In this document: one piece after another, positions 53,760-61,586 of the stretch | Position numbering within the stretch: position 1 is the first letter of the stretch | Layout: each line of letters begins with the position of its first letter | DNA from: Flavobacterium sp. 245 | GTDB lineage: Bacteria; Bacteroidota; Bacteroidia; Flavobacteriales; Flavobacteriaceae | Direction: 5' to 3' | NCBI RefSeq assembly: GCF_004362055.1 | Contig: NZ_SNXB01000015.1 | Span: 33,894-97,893 of the forward strand | Length of the DNA stretch: 64,000 bases | Made by a program: the position numbers and the translations under genes | The notes under the pieces: model-generated | What the model was told of the DNA's origin: nothing | Database searches by the model: none | The model's input: the letters and a program-made list of their open reading frames with translations, nothing else

Positions 53760-54260
53760 TTATTTTTTTGCTTCAAGTATTTTATCCAAACCTTTCAGCG
53801 CACTTGTAAATCCTTCTTTAAAGCCCATTGCAATAATTTGTTCAATTTCTTCTAAAGTGTCGCGCTTAATTAAAATATCAACAACGGTCAGTTCGCCTTC
53901 TTCAGAAAAAGTAATATCCCAAAGCGAACTTCCAAAATTCGGAATCGGATTTTCATCAGCATCGCAAAATGTAGAAGTATGTTTGAAATTCGTTTTTGGC
54001 GAAATAGAAGTATATTCAAAAAAGCTCCAGCGTTCATCGCCTTCAGGACTTACCATGGCATATAATCGGCGTCCGCCTTCTTTAAATTCCATTTTTTTTG
54101 TTTTTGATTTGAAAGGGGCCGGCGCCCACCATTGGTCGAGGATTTCTGGTTCTGTCCAGGCAGACCAAACATTTGACAATGGCGCGTTAAATTCGCGTTT
54201 CACATTTACGCTTTTATTTTCCTTATCTACGGAAAAATTCATGATAAGATCAGATTTCAT
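53760..54260 (-). CDS. SRPBCC (AHSA1-like) domain protein, paralogue 2
   Basis: 166 residues, same architecture as the protein at 53017-53514: MNFSVDKENKSVNVKREF, then WTEPEILDQWWAPAPFKSKT and GRRLYAMVSPEGDERW. Begins inside the last codons of the ArsR gene (11-base overlap), so the two are translationally coupled. ArsR/SRPBCC pairs of this kind are widespread in Bacteroidota. A stress or small-molecule role is likely, but the ligand is unknown. ATG at 54260 (MKSDLIMNF); a second ATG 6 codons on is possible. Confidence 0.88.
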   Translation of the reverse strand: MKSDLIMNFSVDKENKSVNVKREFNAPLSNVWSAWTEPEILDQWWAPAPFKSKTKKMEFKEGGRRLYAMVSPEGDERWSFFEYTSISPKTNFKHTSTFCDADENPIPNFGSSLWDITFSEEGELTVVDILIKRDTLEEIEQIIAMGFKEGFTSALKGLDKILEAKK

Positions 54261-54576
54261 TTTCTTTAGATTTTAAATTCATTAATACTTGGTCCAATTG
54301 ACTAAAACGGCTTTCCCAAATTTTCTTGAATTGCTCCAGCCAGTGATCTATTTCTTTCATCTTGTCGATTTTGAGTTGATAATAAATTTCTCTTCCCATT
54401 TTTTTTTCGTCAAGTAATTCGCATTCATTCAAGATTTTAATATGTTTCGAAACCGCCTGTCTCGTTGTATTAAATTGTTCTGCAATTGCATTTGGTGTCA
54501 ATGCATTGGCAGAAATCAAAACCAAAATAGCTCTTCGTGTCGGATCGGCAATTGCCTGAAAAATATCTCGTTTCAT
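54250..54576 (-). CDS. ArsR/SmtB-type winged-helix transcriptional repressor
   Basis: 108 residues from MKRDIFQAIADPTRRAILVL. A TTG 7 codons earlier at 54597 keeps the frame open but falls inside the operator, so the ATG at 54576 is chosen. Helix-turn-helix: ALTPNAIAEQFNTTRQAVSKHIKILNECELL (about 24-54), then EKKMGREIYYQLKIDKMKEI wing and helix. The metal-binding Cys pairs of ArsR/SmtB sensors are missing, as in the SRPBCC-linked clade. Probably represses its own operon through the GCAAC-N6-GTTGC sites at 54594-54634. Confidence 0.92.
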   Translation of the reverse strand: MKRDIFQAIADPTRRAILVLISANALTPNAIAEQFNTTRQAVSKHIKILNECELLDEKKMGREIYYQLKIDKMKEIDHWLEQFKKIWESRFSQLDQVLMNLKSKENEI

Positions 54577-54593
54577 CTTAAAAATAAAATTAC

Positions 54594-54609
54594 GCAACTA
54601 ATTAGTTGC
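54594..54609. promoter_or_regulatory. Operator 1: palindrome GCAACTAATTAGTTGC
   Basis: A perfect 16-base palindrome GCAAC-N6-GTTGC, centred at 54601.5, over the expected transcription start of the ArsR operon. It matches operator 2 in both half-sites and spacing. Confidence 0.7.
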
Positions 54610-54637
54610 AAATATACGCAACTTTTTGGTTGCGCAA
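54609..54637 (-). promoter_or_regulatory. Promoter of the ArsR-SRPBCC operon
   Basis: On the minus strand TTG (54635-54637), 18 bases, TATATTTG (54609-54616): a close match to the Bacteroidota -33/-7 pattern. The start of transcription is expected at about 54602-54605, giving a 5' leader of about 27 bases to the ATG at 54576. Confidence 0.7.
54617..54634. promoter_or_regulatory. Operator 2: CGCAAC-N6-GTTGCG inside the promoter spacer
   Basis: Inverted repeat with half-sites GCAAC and GTTGC and a 6-base gap, as in operator 1, centred at 54625.5, which is 24 bases from operator 1. It exactly fills the 18-base spacer between the -33 and -7 elements. Confidence 0.7.
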
Positions 54638-54677
54638 TGATAAAAAGATATTTTTTTATTTTGAAAAGATCGTAAAC

Positions 54678-54711
54678 AAAAAAAGACGCATCGAAAATGC
54701 GCCTTTTTTTC
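54678..54711 (-). terminator. Terminator downstream of the DinB gene
   Basis: On the minus strand GGCGCAT / ATGCGTC with one G-U pair and a TTTTCG-type loop, between T-runs of seven bases. It is about 100 bases beyond the DinB stop. Confidence 0.65.
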
Positions 54712-54811
54712 TGTTTTCGTGTTACATAATTAGTGTCTAAATTTATTTCTCACAAGATCTTTTCCAATATGTTTCTTATAGGTTTTAAAGAAAATTTTAC
54801 ATCAAGGCTTT

Positions 54812-55279
54812 TTAAACGTTAAGCTGTTTTTTAATTAATACAATTTGGCCTAAATGATAATAACTATGTTCAATCATAGCTTCGATGTTTCTTTTGTAGG
54901 TCCCGTATTTGGCATCTACAAAAACATCATCGATTTTTTCATCGGTCATTTTTTCAACCAATGAAGCAAATTCTTCGGAATCATTCCAAAATTTGGTTAG
55001 AAAAATATCCCATTGTTCTTGCGAATGAATAGGAGGAAATTCAAAGCTAAATTGATCTTTTATATCCAATGTTCCGCCTCTAAAGACTTGATTTATTCCA
55101 TTAATGTAATAATGAATATGCTGCGCCAAAGCCGCAATCGTATTTAAATTTTGAATCGGGCTAACCGCAATTTTCCAGTCTAGATTTTCGAGTTGGTCTT
55201 TAAAATTGGTATTAGCAATCCAAGTTCCGTTTAAGATAACTTCTCTAAAACGATTAGCAATTTCTATCGTATTTTTCAT
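54812..55279 (-). CDS. DinB family protein
   Basis: 155 residues. The DinB four-helix bundle has a metal site of three His: AALAQHIHYYINGIN (about 50-62) and EHSYYHLGQIVLIKKQ (about 136-151), and the start MKNTIEIANRFREVILNGTW is the family's first helix. DinB proteins are metal-dependent enzymes, often thiol transferases; the activity here is not known. Isolated gene between the ArsR operon and the DUF1624 gene. Confidence 0.85.
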   Translation of the reverse strand: MKNTIEIANRFREVILNGTWIANTNFKDQLENLDWKIAVSPIQNLNTIAALAQHIHYYINGINQVFRGGTLDIKDQFSFEFPPIHSQEQWDIFLTKFWNDSEEFASLVEKMTDEKIDDVFVDAKYGTYKRNIEAMIEHSYYHLGQIVLIKKQLNV

Positions 55280-55403
55280 TTTAATTAAGTTTATATAGAA
55301 AAATTCAAAATGCTAATATAAAAAAATTGTAAAAAATTTGACTGTTTTTTATTGCCGTTGTAGAGGTTGGCTACAGTGCAACTTTCTCATTATGTTTGTA
55401 TTA

Positions 55404-56576
55404 TCAAATGTATTTCAGCCACCAATGTTGGTTTTCAGCCTTATATTTTCCAAACCATTGACAAGGTTTATACAGAATGGCCACAACAAAAATCCACATT
55501 AAATAAATTCCCCAAAGAGGCAAACCGTTTTCAATATTTCTTGATCTTCCAAATGCTCCCGAAGCAAATTCTATTTGCGACCAACTGAAACCTTGCGCAA
55601 AAAGCATAATTACAGTTAGAATATGAATGACATAAAAATGAACAATAAAATAAAACAAAGGCACTCTTCCATAAACCAAAGCTACTTTTTTTATTGTATT
55701 GTGAAATTGATCGGCAAAGGCAAGAAGCAAAAACATAATACCTAAATTAAGCAAACAAAATAGGAGTGAAGGCGGGTATTTGGTGACATTGATGAAAGAC
55801 AAAAAAGTAAAAACAGCATCTTTTTGAAGATGCCACAATGCTGGATCGCCATAAATATTCAAGAAGCGAATCCCGACAAATAAAACTAAAGCACTACAGC
55901 CAATTTTAATAAATAGTTTTTTTCTTTTTTTAGCTTCCAGTTCAAAGAATTTTCCGCTGGCAAACCCAACAAGCATAATTCCCAGCCATTGCAATGGCGG
56001 ATAGGCCATGATAAATACTCTTCCTAATAAAGGATTGCCAAATGGAGTTCCAAACGGACTTATGAATGACGTTAAAACTGGAGGCAATTCCAAATTTTGC
56101 GAAATCACAATAAAAGGCAAAAGATTATGGAGAATTAAAATGGAGAGGCCAATAATTCCTAATATTCTGGATGGAATTTTCAGTAACAATCCTAAAATTA
56201 TAAATCCAAAACCTATTGTGGCTATTACTTCAAATAAAAGCGTGTGAAAACCGATATCGAAGTATAATCCGAAATTGAAAATTGTAAATTCAAGGAAGAT
56301 TAGCCAAAAACCTCTTTTTAATAAATGCTGTCTTGTTTCGGCTAAATTATTTTTGTTTTGAAAGGAAAGATAAACTGAAGTTCCCGCCAGAAAAACAAAA
56401 GTTGGTGCACATAAATAAGTAATCCAGCGTGTAAAAAATAACCAAGGTGTGGTTGTTGATAAATCAGTCGGAGTCTGTGTAAGCGAGTCGACATGCATTA
56501 AATCCCGAACATGATCGAGAGCCATAATAATCATTACAATTCCTCGAACAATATCTATTGATGGCAGCCTTTTCAT
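55404..56576 (-). CDS. DUF1624/HGSNAT-like multi-pass membrane protein
   Basis: 390 residues with about 9-10 helices. The start RLPSIDIVRGIVMIIMALDHVRDLM, then WITYLCAPTFVFLAGTSVYLSF, fits DUF1624 (heparan-alpha-glucosaminide N-acetyltransferase catalytic-like family). The conserved DHVRD motif (His22-type position) is present and the C-terminus RSRNIENGLPLWGIYLMWIF is typical. Probably a membrane acyltransferase acting on sugars; acceptor and donor are unknown. Confidence 0.82.
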   Translation of the reverse strand: MKRLPSIDIVRGIVMIIMALDHVRDLMHVDSLTQTPTDLSTTTPWLFFTRWITYLCAPTFVFLAGTSVYLSFQNKNNLAETRQHLLKRGFWLIFLEFTIFNFGLYFDIGFHTLLFEVIATIGFGFIILGLLLKIPSRILGIIGLSILILHNLLPFIVISQNLELPPVLTSFISPFGTPFGNPLLGRVFIMAYPPLQWLGIMLVGFASGKFFELEAKKRKKLFIKIGCSALVLFVGIRFLNIYGDPALWHLQKDAVFTFLSFINVTKYPPSLLFCLLNLGIMFLLLAFADQFHNTIKKVALVYGRVPLFYFIVHFYVIHILTVIMLFAQGFSWSQIEFASGAFGRSRNIENGLPLWGIYLMWIFVVAILYKPCQWFGKYKAENQHWWLKYI

Positions 56577-56659
56577 GGTTTTCTGATTTTTTATATTCTT
56601 AAAAGTAAACTTATTTAGACTATTAATTAAAACTATTTTCAGGAAAGAATTTATCTCTA

Positions 56660-57589
56660 TTAATAAGGCAAAGTGAAAGTAATCCAGTTAATGAGCAATC
56701 CAATCGAAAATGAAACCATATTGCAGATCATAGAAACCAGTAATGCTTTTTTATATTCTATTTTCAATAATTTGTAAATAATAACCGATTCAACCAGAAC
56801 TGCAAAACATTCACTTACTGTAATATAAGGAATTCTGGATTGGATAAAAGCCGGAAAAACAAACCAAACGTATGGTAGCGTTGCAAATGATGCTATAATT
56901 CCGGTAAATAGTAAAAGTTTATTTGTAATTGTTGCCTCTTTGTATTTCGTTTTAAAGAAAAGAAATAAAATACAAGTTTCTATAAATAGGGTTAGCAGTA
57001 AAGCTTTTAGAAAACTTAAGACTTGTATATCGGGATAAATTTCAACTACTTCGGGATTGTTTTTTTGTTTTCTGTGACGTTCTGGAAACGGGTAATTTTT
57101 TAATGTAACAGGTCTTCCATCGCTGTAACTAATAATTTCTTTGCATTTATAAAGCTCAAAATTAGTATTGGTAATTTCGACAATTTCATAATATTCTGTA
57201 ATAGATGATATTGGATCATCATTATCGACGTAACTTTCACCGACAGGAATCGAAATGGAAGATTCTAAAATATTTCGATCATTGAGCCATTGTGCAGAGC
57301 CTTTACTAAATTTTTCAATATACGCCCTTGGAGTAGCCATAATATAAAGCGCATTGAATTTGTAACCCTTCTCAATACAATCTTTAGAATTTATAAGATA
57401 AGCTTCAATTCCTTTTTTGGTTGGACTTTGAATACAGGCAAAAATGCCATAATCAGGAAAGGCATCTATATTTATAATTTTGGCGCATCTCTGAACATAG
57501 TGCGAATTTGGAGGAACAACATCGCAATAAGAAGGTTGAAAAAACAACAATAAAACGATAGAGAATAGTAGGTTTTTCATGTGGTTCAT
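56660..57589 (-). CDS. Exported membrane protein of unknown function
   Basis: 309 residues. Signal peptide MKNLLFSIVLLLFFQPSYC (start at Met1 or Met4), a periplasmic part of about 170 residues (HYVQRCAKI, ACIQSPTKKGIEAYLI), then four C-terminal helices (VLSFLKALLLTLFIETCILFLFF; NKLLLFTGIIASFATLPYVWF; AVLVESVIIYKLL; SMICNMVSFSIGLLINWI). I do not recognise a family. Its start lies 1 base after the stop of the gene at 57591, so the two are co-translated. It is the last member of a minus-strand cluster of exported and membrane proteins (56660-60531). Confidence 0.65.
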   Translation of the reverse strand: MNHMKNLLFSIVLLLFFQPSYCDVVPPNSHYVQRCAKIINIDAFPDYGIFACIQSPTKKGIEAYLINSKDCIEKGYKFNALYIMATPRAYIEKFSKGSAQWLNDRNILESSISIPVGESYVDNDDPISSITEYYEIVEITNTNFELYKCKEIISYSDGRPVTLKNYPFPERHRKQKNNPEVVEIYPDIQVLSFLKALLLTLFIETCILFLFFKTKYKEATITNKLLLFTGIIASFATLPYVWFVFPAFIQSRIPYITVSECFAVLVESVIIYKLLKIEYKKALLVSMICNMVSFSIGLLINWITFTLPY

Positions 57590-57590
57590 T

Positions 57591-58604
57591 TTATGCTTTT
57601 AGCTGATTTATTTTTCGCAAAATATAAATGGACCCTATTATCGAAATCAACCCGCAGAGGCCAAAGAAAATAAATGCTGAAATGTCATTGTTTCGATGCG
57701 TTTTATTAAAGTCAGATAATGATAAATAGGTGAAATTTTTGTTTTTTACTTCAACTACCGCAATTGCTTCATACTTAAATTTATCCCAAGATGACATTGG
57801 AGTTTTTTTGCTTATTTTCTTTTCATATTGATCTTTTTCAATGGTGAGAGAAATTGTATCTCCCTTTTTGAAATCCTTCATTAAATCTTCAAAATAAGTT
57901 TCTCTAAAAGCCAGGGTTCCAATTTTAAATTTAAAACCATTTAGATTCTCTAATTCGAAAATTAATGATTTAGATTTTTTGCCATGTTTTAACTTGATAT
58001 CAGCTGATAAAGTTCCTTTTATGACAGAAACATCGTTTCTCGTTAAGCTATCGTCTTTGTAAAATTGACTCGCAACGAAAAGAAATAGAATTCCTAAAAG
58101 GGCCAATATTATGGAGAGCTTTATTTTTTCCTTTCGGTCTAATTTCTCTTTTAAAATAGTGTTTTGCGGTTTGTTTTTAATTATTGTCCATTTTATTTCT
58201 TCAAAGTTAGCATAGTCGAAACTGTTCAACTTAATGATTTCGTTATTGTTCAAAGTAAGATACAAATACTCATAGTTGCCGTATTTGCTTTCCTTTTCTC
58301 TAGCAGTCCAATTATTTATTTCATTGCGCACGAATACTCGTTTGAAAAGCCCTAAAAACCGATGCAATTCAATTTTATCGGAATAGATAATGATTTTTGG
58401 TAAGTTAAGCGTGTAGTAAAGAATGTAGAGTGGAAAAAATGCTAAGAAACATCCGGCTGCTAAATCGGGATAGGTAGATAAATTATTGGGATTGAATTTT
58501 GAAAAGCAAATAACAATGCATAAAGCAGATATGAAAAGGATTCCAAAAATGTAAAAAATAATATTTGAGGTTTTAAATTTGGAAGTAAGTAGCGGTTCTG
58601 ACAT
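57591..58604 (-). CDS. Membrane protein of unknown function
   Basis: 337 residues. Two N-terminal helices (IIFYIFGILFISALCIVICF; LAAGCFLAFFPLYILYYTL), a central helix (KLSIILALLGILFLFVASQFY) and a C-terminal one (AFIFFGLCGLISIIGSIYIL), with a soluble segment of about 100 residues after the third (KGTLSADIKLKHGKKSKSLI ...). The first soluble part (KIIIYSDKIELHRFLGLFKR) looks like a PH-type membrane-protein domain, as in bPH2 families, but I cannot confirm. It is immediately followed by the 309-residue protein gene. Confidence 0.6.
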   Translation of the reverse strand: MSEPLLTSKFKTSNIIFYIFGILFISALCIVICFSKFNPNNLSTYPDLAAGCFLAFFPLYILYYTLNLPKIIIYSDKIELHRFLGLFKRVFVRNEINNWTAREKESKYGNYEYLYLTLNNNEIIKLNSFDYANFEEIKWTIIKNKPQNTILKEKLDRKEKIKLSIILALLGILFLFVASQFYKDDSLTRNDVSVIKGTLSADIKLKHGKKSKSLIFELENLNGFKFKIGTLAFRETYFEDLMKDFKKGDTISLTIEKDQYEKKISKKTPMSSWDKFKYEAIAVVEVKNKNFTYLSLSDFNKTHRNNDISAFIFFGLCGLISIIGSIYILRKINQLKA

Positions 58605-58633
58605 CTAAAATTGTTTGTTTTGATTTAATTATT

Positions 58634-59083
58634 TTATTGCAAAATAGCCTCAATTTTCGCTTCTGATTTTTCTCTTAGCGGGCTGTCCGGACGAAAACTC
58701 CAAATAATCAGAAATTTTCCTTTGGCTATATATTCTTCAGGATGTTCATCAGTTGGCTGGCCGTCTTTTCCCCACAATAAACCTTGCAGAAAGCGATCGC
58801 CTTTAAAAACGTGCTCAAATTCAAAATACATAATAGAACCGCGATCTCCTTTGCTTTTAAAATTTTGAATGGCTTTGCTTTTTACAGTTCCAACAATATT
58901 ACTGTAGGTTTCAATGTCGTTATAAAAAGTGCAGGCCTGAGGAGTAATGCAAATATTACCGTCGTTTGAAGTATAGTTTTTTGGAATTTCTTTTGGTTTT
59001 AATTTTAAATCAGCGATTGTCTGGCTGAATAAATTGGTAGTAAGCAACAGGAATAATGCCGACAGGGGAATCGTAATTTTCAT
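58634..59083 (-). CDS. Exported protein of unknown function
   Basis: 149 residues with signal peptide MKITIPLSALFLLLTTNLFS|Q. The mature part has two Cys (ICITPQACTFY), a metal- or disulfide-like spacing, and ends SPLREKSEAKIEAILQ. Contains GTVKSKAIQNFKSKGDRGSI and YFEFEHVFKGD, which read as a beta-rich domain. No family recognised. Part of the cluster of exported proteins between 56660 and 60531. Confidence 0.6.
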   Translation of the reverse strand: MKITIPLSALFLLLTTNLFSQTIADLKLKPKEIPKNYTSNDGNICITPQACTFYNDIETYSNIVGTVKSKAIQNFKSKGDRGSIMYFEFEHVFKGDRFLQGLLWGKDGQPTDEHPEEYIAKGKFLIIWSFRPDSPLREKSEAKIEAILQ

Positions 59084-59125
59084 GGTTTTGGGGTTTAAAT
59101 TTGTTTTAGGTTTCTTTTTTTAAGT

Positions 59126-59695
59126 TTAGTTATCCTTGTTGTTTCTGAAATATTCCAAATTAAAGGGCTTTATTTTATTTCGTATATAAAAATTACTTGT
59201 TTCTTTTAACTCTTTTTCTGTTATTATTTGTAATTGATAAAACTTGATTTTCTCGCATTCAATTAATTCAGTATTTCTAAATTTTCGCTGACATTGATTT
59301 ATTTTTTTCCAATCAAATAAAAAGTCACCTTCTGTAAATTCAGTTAAATCAATTAGATATTCATGATCAGGACCGAGATGTAAAGCATTTACTTTCATTG
59401 TTTTATTTGTTTTATTATTTCTAATAACAAATATTAATGAATCTATTCCGCCTTTTGTATCAAACTCAAAGTTAACACTTTTACCATTTGATTCGTGTTC
59501 ATTAAAGTCCCTCCAGTTTTCTATTAAAGCAAAATTTGGAGCATGTGTCGTTTTTATAGAATAAGAAGAAGCATTGTCATCAAGACTCAATTTAAACTTT
59601 ATTTCAGCACATAGGCATTGTGAATAGCTAAATGAATTAGTTAAAAGAAATAAAATGACGAATAAATGGTTGTATTTTTTAGAAGCAATATTCAT
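59126..59695 (-). CDS. Exported protein of unknown function
   Basis: 189 residues with signal peptide (HLFVILFLLTNSFSYS|Q) and Cys-Leu-Cys at the start of the mature chain. Beta-rich (KFKLSLDDNASSYSIKTTHA, VNFEFDTKGGIDSLIFVIRN) and then a helical C-terminus. Overlaps the next gene by 4 bases (59692-59695, ATGA), so they are coupled. No family recognised. Confidence 0.6.
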   Translation of the reverse strand: MNIASKKYNHLFVILFLLTNSFSYSQCLCAEIKFKLSLDDNASSYSIKTTHAPNFALIENWRDFNEHESNGKSVNFEFDTKGGIDSLIFVIRNNKTNKTMKVNALHLGPDHEYLIDLTEFTEGDFLFDWKKINQCQRKFRNTELIECEKIKFYQLQIITEKELKETSNFYIRNKIKPFNLEYFRNNKDN

Positions 59696-60051
59696 CTTCT
59701 AATTTTTACCTGATAAACAATTTCCCAAAAGATAATTGAAAACACTGCATTTGCAAATATTGCAGTCTTAACCTGATACGGATCGTAATTTAAAAGCAAA
59801 TGCAAATTGGTAAATTTTAAAGCCAAAAACAGAGACAAAGCAGCAATAACAATCGAGCAGATTATATTAAGCAGTACATTCCATTTTAAAGCCAAGAAAG
59901 CATAAATTAAGTTGAGAATAGCAAAACCACAGCCTAAAGTTATATAAGGATCTGTTTTTAATTTTTCTCCAATAGTAAGTAAAACAGTAGTTGTTGTAAG
60001 GTATAAAAAGAATAGAATTGAATAAACAAGGATTCGTATTTGAGGTTTCAT
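59692..60051 (-). CDS. Small four-helix membrane protein of unknown function
   Basis: 119 residues, almost entirely four membrane helices (IRILVYSILFFLYLTTTTVLLT; ITLGCGFAILNLIYAFLAL; LNIICSIVIAALSLFLAL; IFANAVFSIIFWEIVYQVK). No family recognised. Its stop is read into the start of the exported protein gene at 59126, so they form a pair. Confidence 0.65.
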   Translation of the reverse strand: MKPQIRILVYSILFFLYLTTTTVLLTIGEKLKTDPYITLGCGFAILNLIYAFLALKWNVLLNIICSIVIAALSLFLALKFTNLHLLLNYDPYQVKTAIFANAVFSIIFWEIVYQVKIRR

Positions 60052-60099
60052 AAGTATTGCTTGTTTGTTGTTAATTTAGATTTTTAAGTTTAGGGTTCA

Positions 60100-60531
60100 T
60101 TATTCTATTTTCACCGTTATTAATCTCTGTCCATTTTTTTTGTTTTTATCCTCTAATTCATATAGATAAATTATAAAAGTTGATGGATTCGTTTTTGGTC
60201 GAAAATCAATTAAATTCTTTAAATTTATTTTAATTAATTTGTTTTCACCTTTGAATTCGCTTCTATAAATCTCAGATTTTCCTTCACCCCTTACTATCAA
60301 TGCAAATTTGCAGTCTTCGCAAGGTGTATCATCAAAATATTGAATTGCTAGATAGTCTCCGGGTTTATAATTTTTGCTTTTAATTACAATTGAATTATTT
60401 GTGTAATCATTTAAATTTTTGAGCAACACATTATTGTGATAAACTTTCCAATAAGAAATTGTATCTATTGGACAACTTCTTGAACAAAATGGCAATGATA
60501 AAAAGAATAGGAACGGTATTATTTTTTTCAT
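60100..60531 (-). CDS. Exported Cys-containing protein of unknown function
   Basis: 143 residues with a signal peptide (MKKIIPFLFFLSLPFCSRSC), possibly a lipobox ending at Cys20. A beta-rich domain with DTPCEDCKFALIVRG (Cys-x-x-Cys) and a final strand FIIYLYELEDKNKKNGQR. A CxxC might bind metal or act as a redox pair; no known family matched by eye. First gene of the cluster; its upstream region to 60668 carries no repeat. Confidence 0.6.
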   Translation of the reverse strand: MKKIIPFLFFLSLPFCSRSCPIDTISYWKVYHNNVLLKNLNDYTNNSIVIKSKNYKPGDYLAIQYFDDTPCEDCKFALIVRGEGKSEIYRSEFKGENKLIKINLKNLIDFRPKTNPSTFIIYLYELEDKNKKNGQRLITVKIE

Positions 60532-60667
60532 GTTTTTCTGATTTTTATCTGATAATATTTTTTCAATACGAATATAATATTAAATGCCTTACGAAATAGG
60601 GCAGACTTCAAACAGAATTCAACAATTTTTCACTCAAGTTTTCAGGGAAATTCTTCATCAGAAAAAA

Positions 60668-61486
60668 TTATGCAGATATTTTATCTTTATCATTTTCATC
60701 CTCTAAAATATAATTAGAAGGTGTTTTTCCTAAATGTTTTTTGAACATAAAAATAAAAGCACTGGCGGTTTCATAGCCTAAATCTAAAGCGATTTCTTTA
60801 ATGGATTGTTTTTCGCCTAATCGTTTAATGGCTTCGATCAATTTTAAACGAGCGCGCCAATCACTAAAATTCATTCCTAATTCTTTGATAAATAAGCGCG
60901 ATAAAGTTCTGCTGCTCATAAACGAAAGTTCAGCATAATAATCAATGTTGTGCTTACTTGCCACATCGTTTAATAAAAGCTCGACAACTTTCTGTAGCCT
61001 TTCATTATTGGTTGTAGGCAAAAAAGTAGCACTTGGCATAATTTGAGCCAATTCATCTAGAAAAACAGCAATGATTCTTAGTTGCGAATCGGTTAGATTT
61101 CCCTTTGTTCCAAAAGAAATAATTTTGAAAACCAACTGTTTTAAAAACATCGGAATATCAAAAGAGAAACTGTTCGTAGGCAATCCTTCAGTCGCAGATG
61201 GATCGATAAAAACGCTGTAATAATTAACATCTTTCTGAAAAGTAACTTGATGTTCTACACCGCTCGGAAGCCACAACCCCTGCAACGGATTTACAACCCA
61301 GATATTATTTCCAACTACAACATGCATTACACCGCGCGTTGCATAAATAAGTTGCGCTCTCGGATGCGAGTGCGAGATGCACATTTCATTATTTACCGTT
61401 TCGGTATAACCTATAACAGGTATCGATGGATCAACCTGGTATCCATAATCCTGCGCCATTCGATATGTCCGAATCTGATTATTCAT
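60668..61486 (-). CDS. AraC family regulator with N-terminal cupin
   Basis: 272 residues. Cupin ligand domain with SHSHPRAQLIYATRGVMHVVV (about 38-58) and a C-terminal double helix-turn-helix (about 200-262: DYYAELSFMSSRTLSRLFIKELG and KQSIKEIALDLGYETASAFIFMFKKHLGKTPSNY). The -7 box at 61491-61498 lies only 4 bases before the first ATG, so Met10 (MAQDYGYQ, 61459) could be the true start, giving 263 residues. It is divergent from, and probably regulates, the MFS exporter 100 bases away. Confidence 0.92.
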   Translation of the reverse strand: MNNQIRTYRMAQDYGYQVDPSIPVIGYTETVNNEMCISHSHPRAQLIYATRGVMHVVVGNNIWVVNPLQGLWLPSGVEHQVTFQKDVNYYSVFIDPSATEGLPTNSFSFDIPMFLKQLVFKIISFGTKGNLTDSQLRIIAVFLDELAQIMPSATFLPTTNNERLQKVVELLLNDVASKHNIDYYAELSFMSSRTLSRLFIKELGMNFSDWRARLKLIEAIKRLGEKQSIKEIALDLGYETASAFIFMFKKHLGKTPSNYILEDENDKDKISA

Positions 61487-61490
61487 TGTC

Positions 61491-61498
61491 CAAATATA
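61491..61498 (-). promoter_or_regulatory. -7 element of the AraC regulator gene
   Basis: TATATTTG on the minus strand is an exact TAnnTTTG. The nearest TTG is 25 bases upstream, somewhat far for a -33. Its position argues for translation from 61459 rather than 61486. Confidence 0.45.
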
Positions 61499-61586
61499 GT
61501 AATTTTGACATTGTAATTTATTTCAATTTTGTAAAAAAATAATACAGCTGTTATTTTTAAAATGAAGATTAACCTAAAAACAACTC

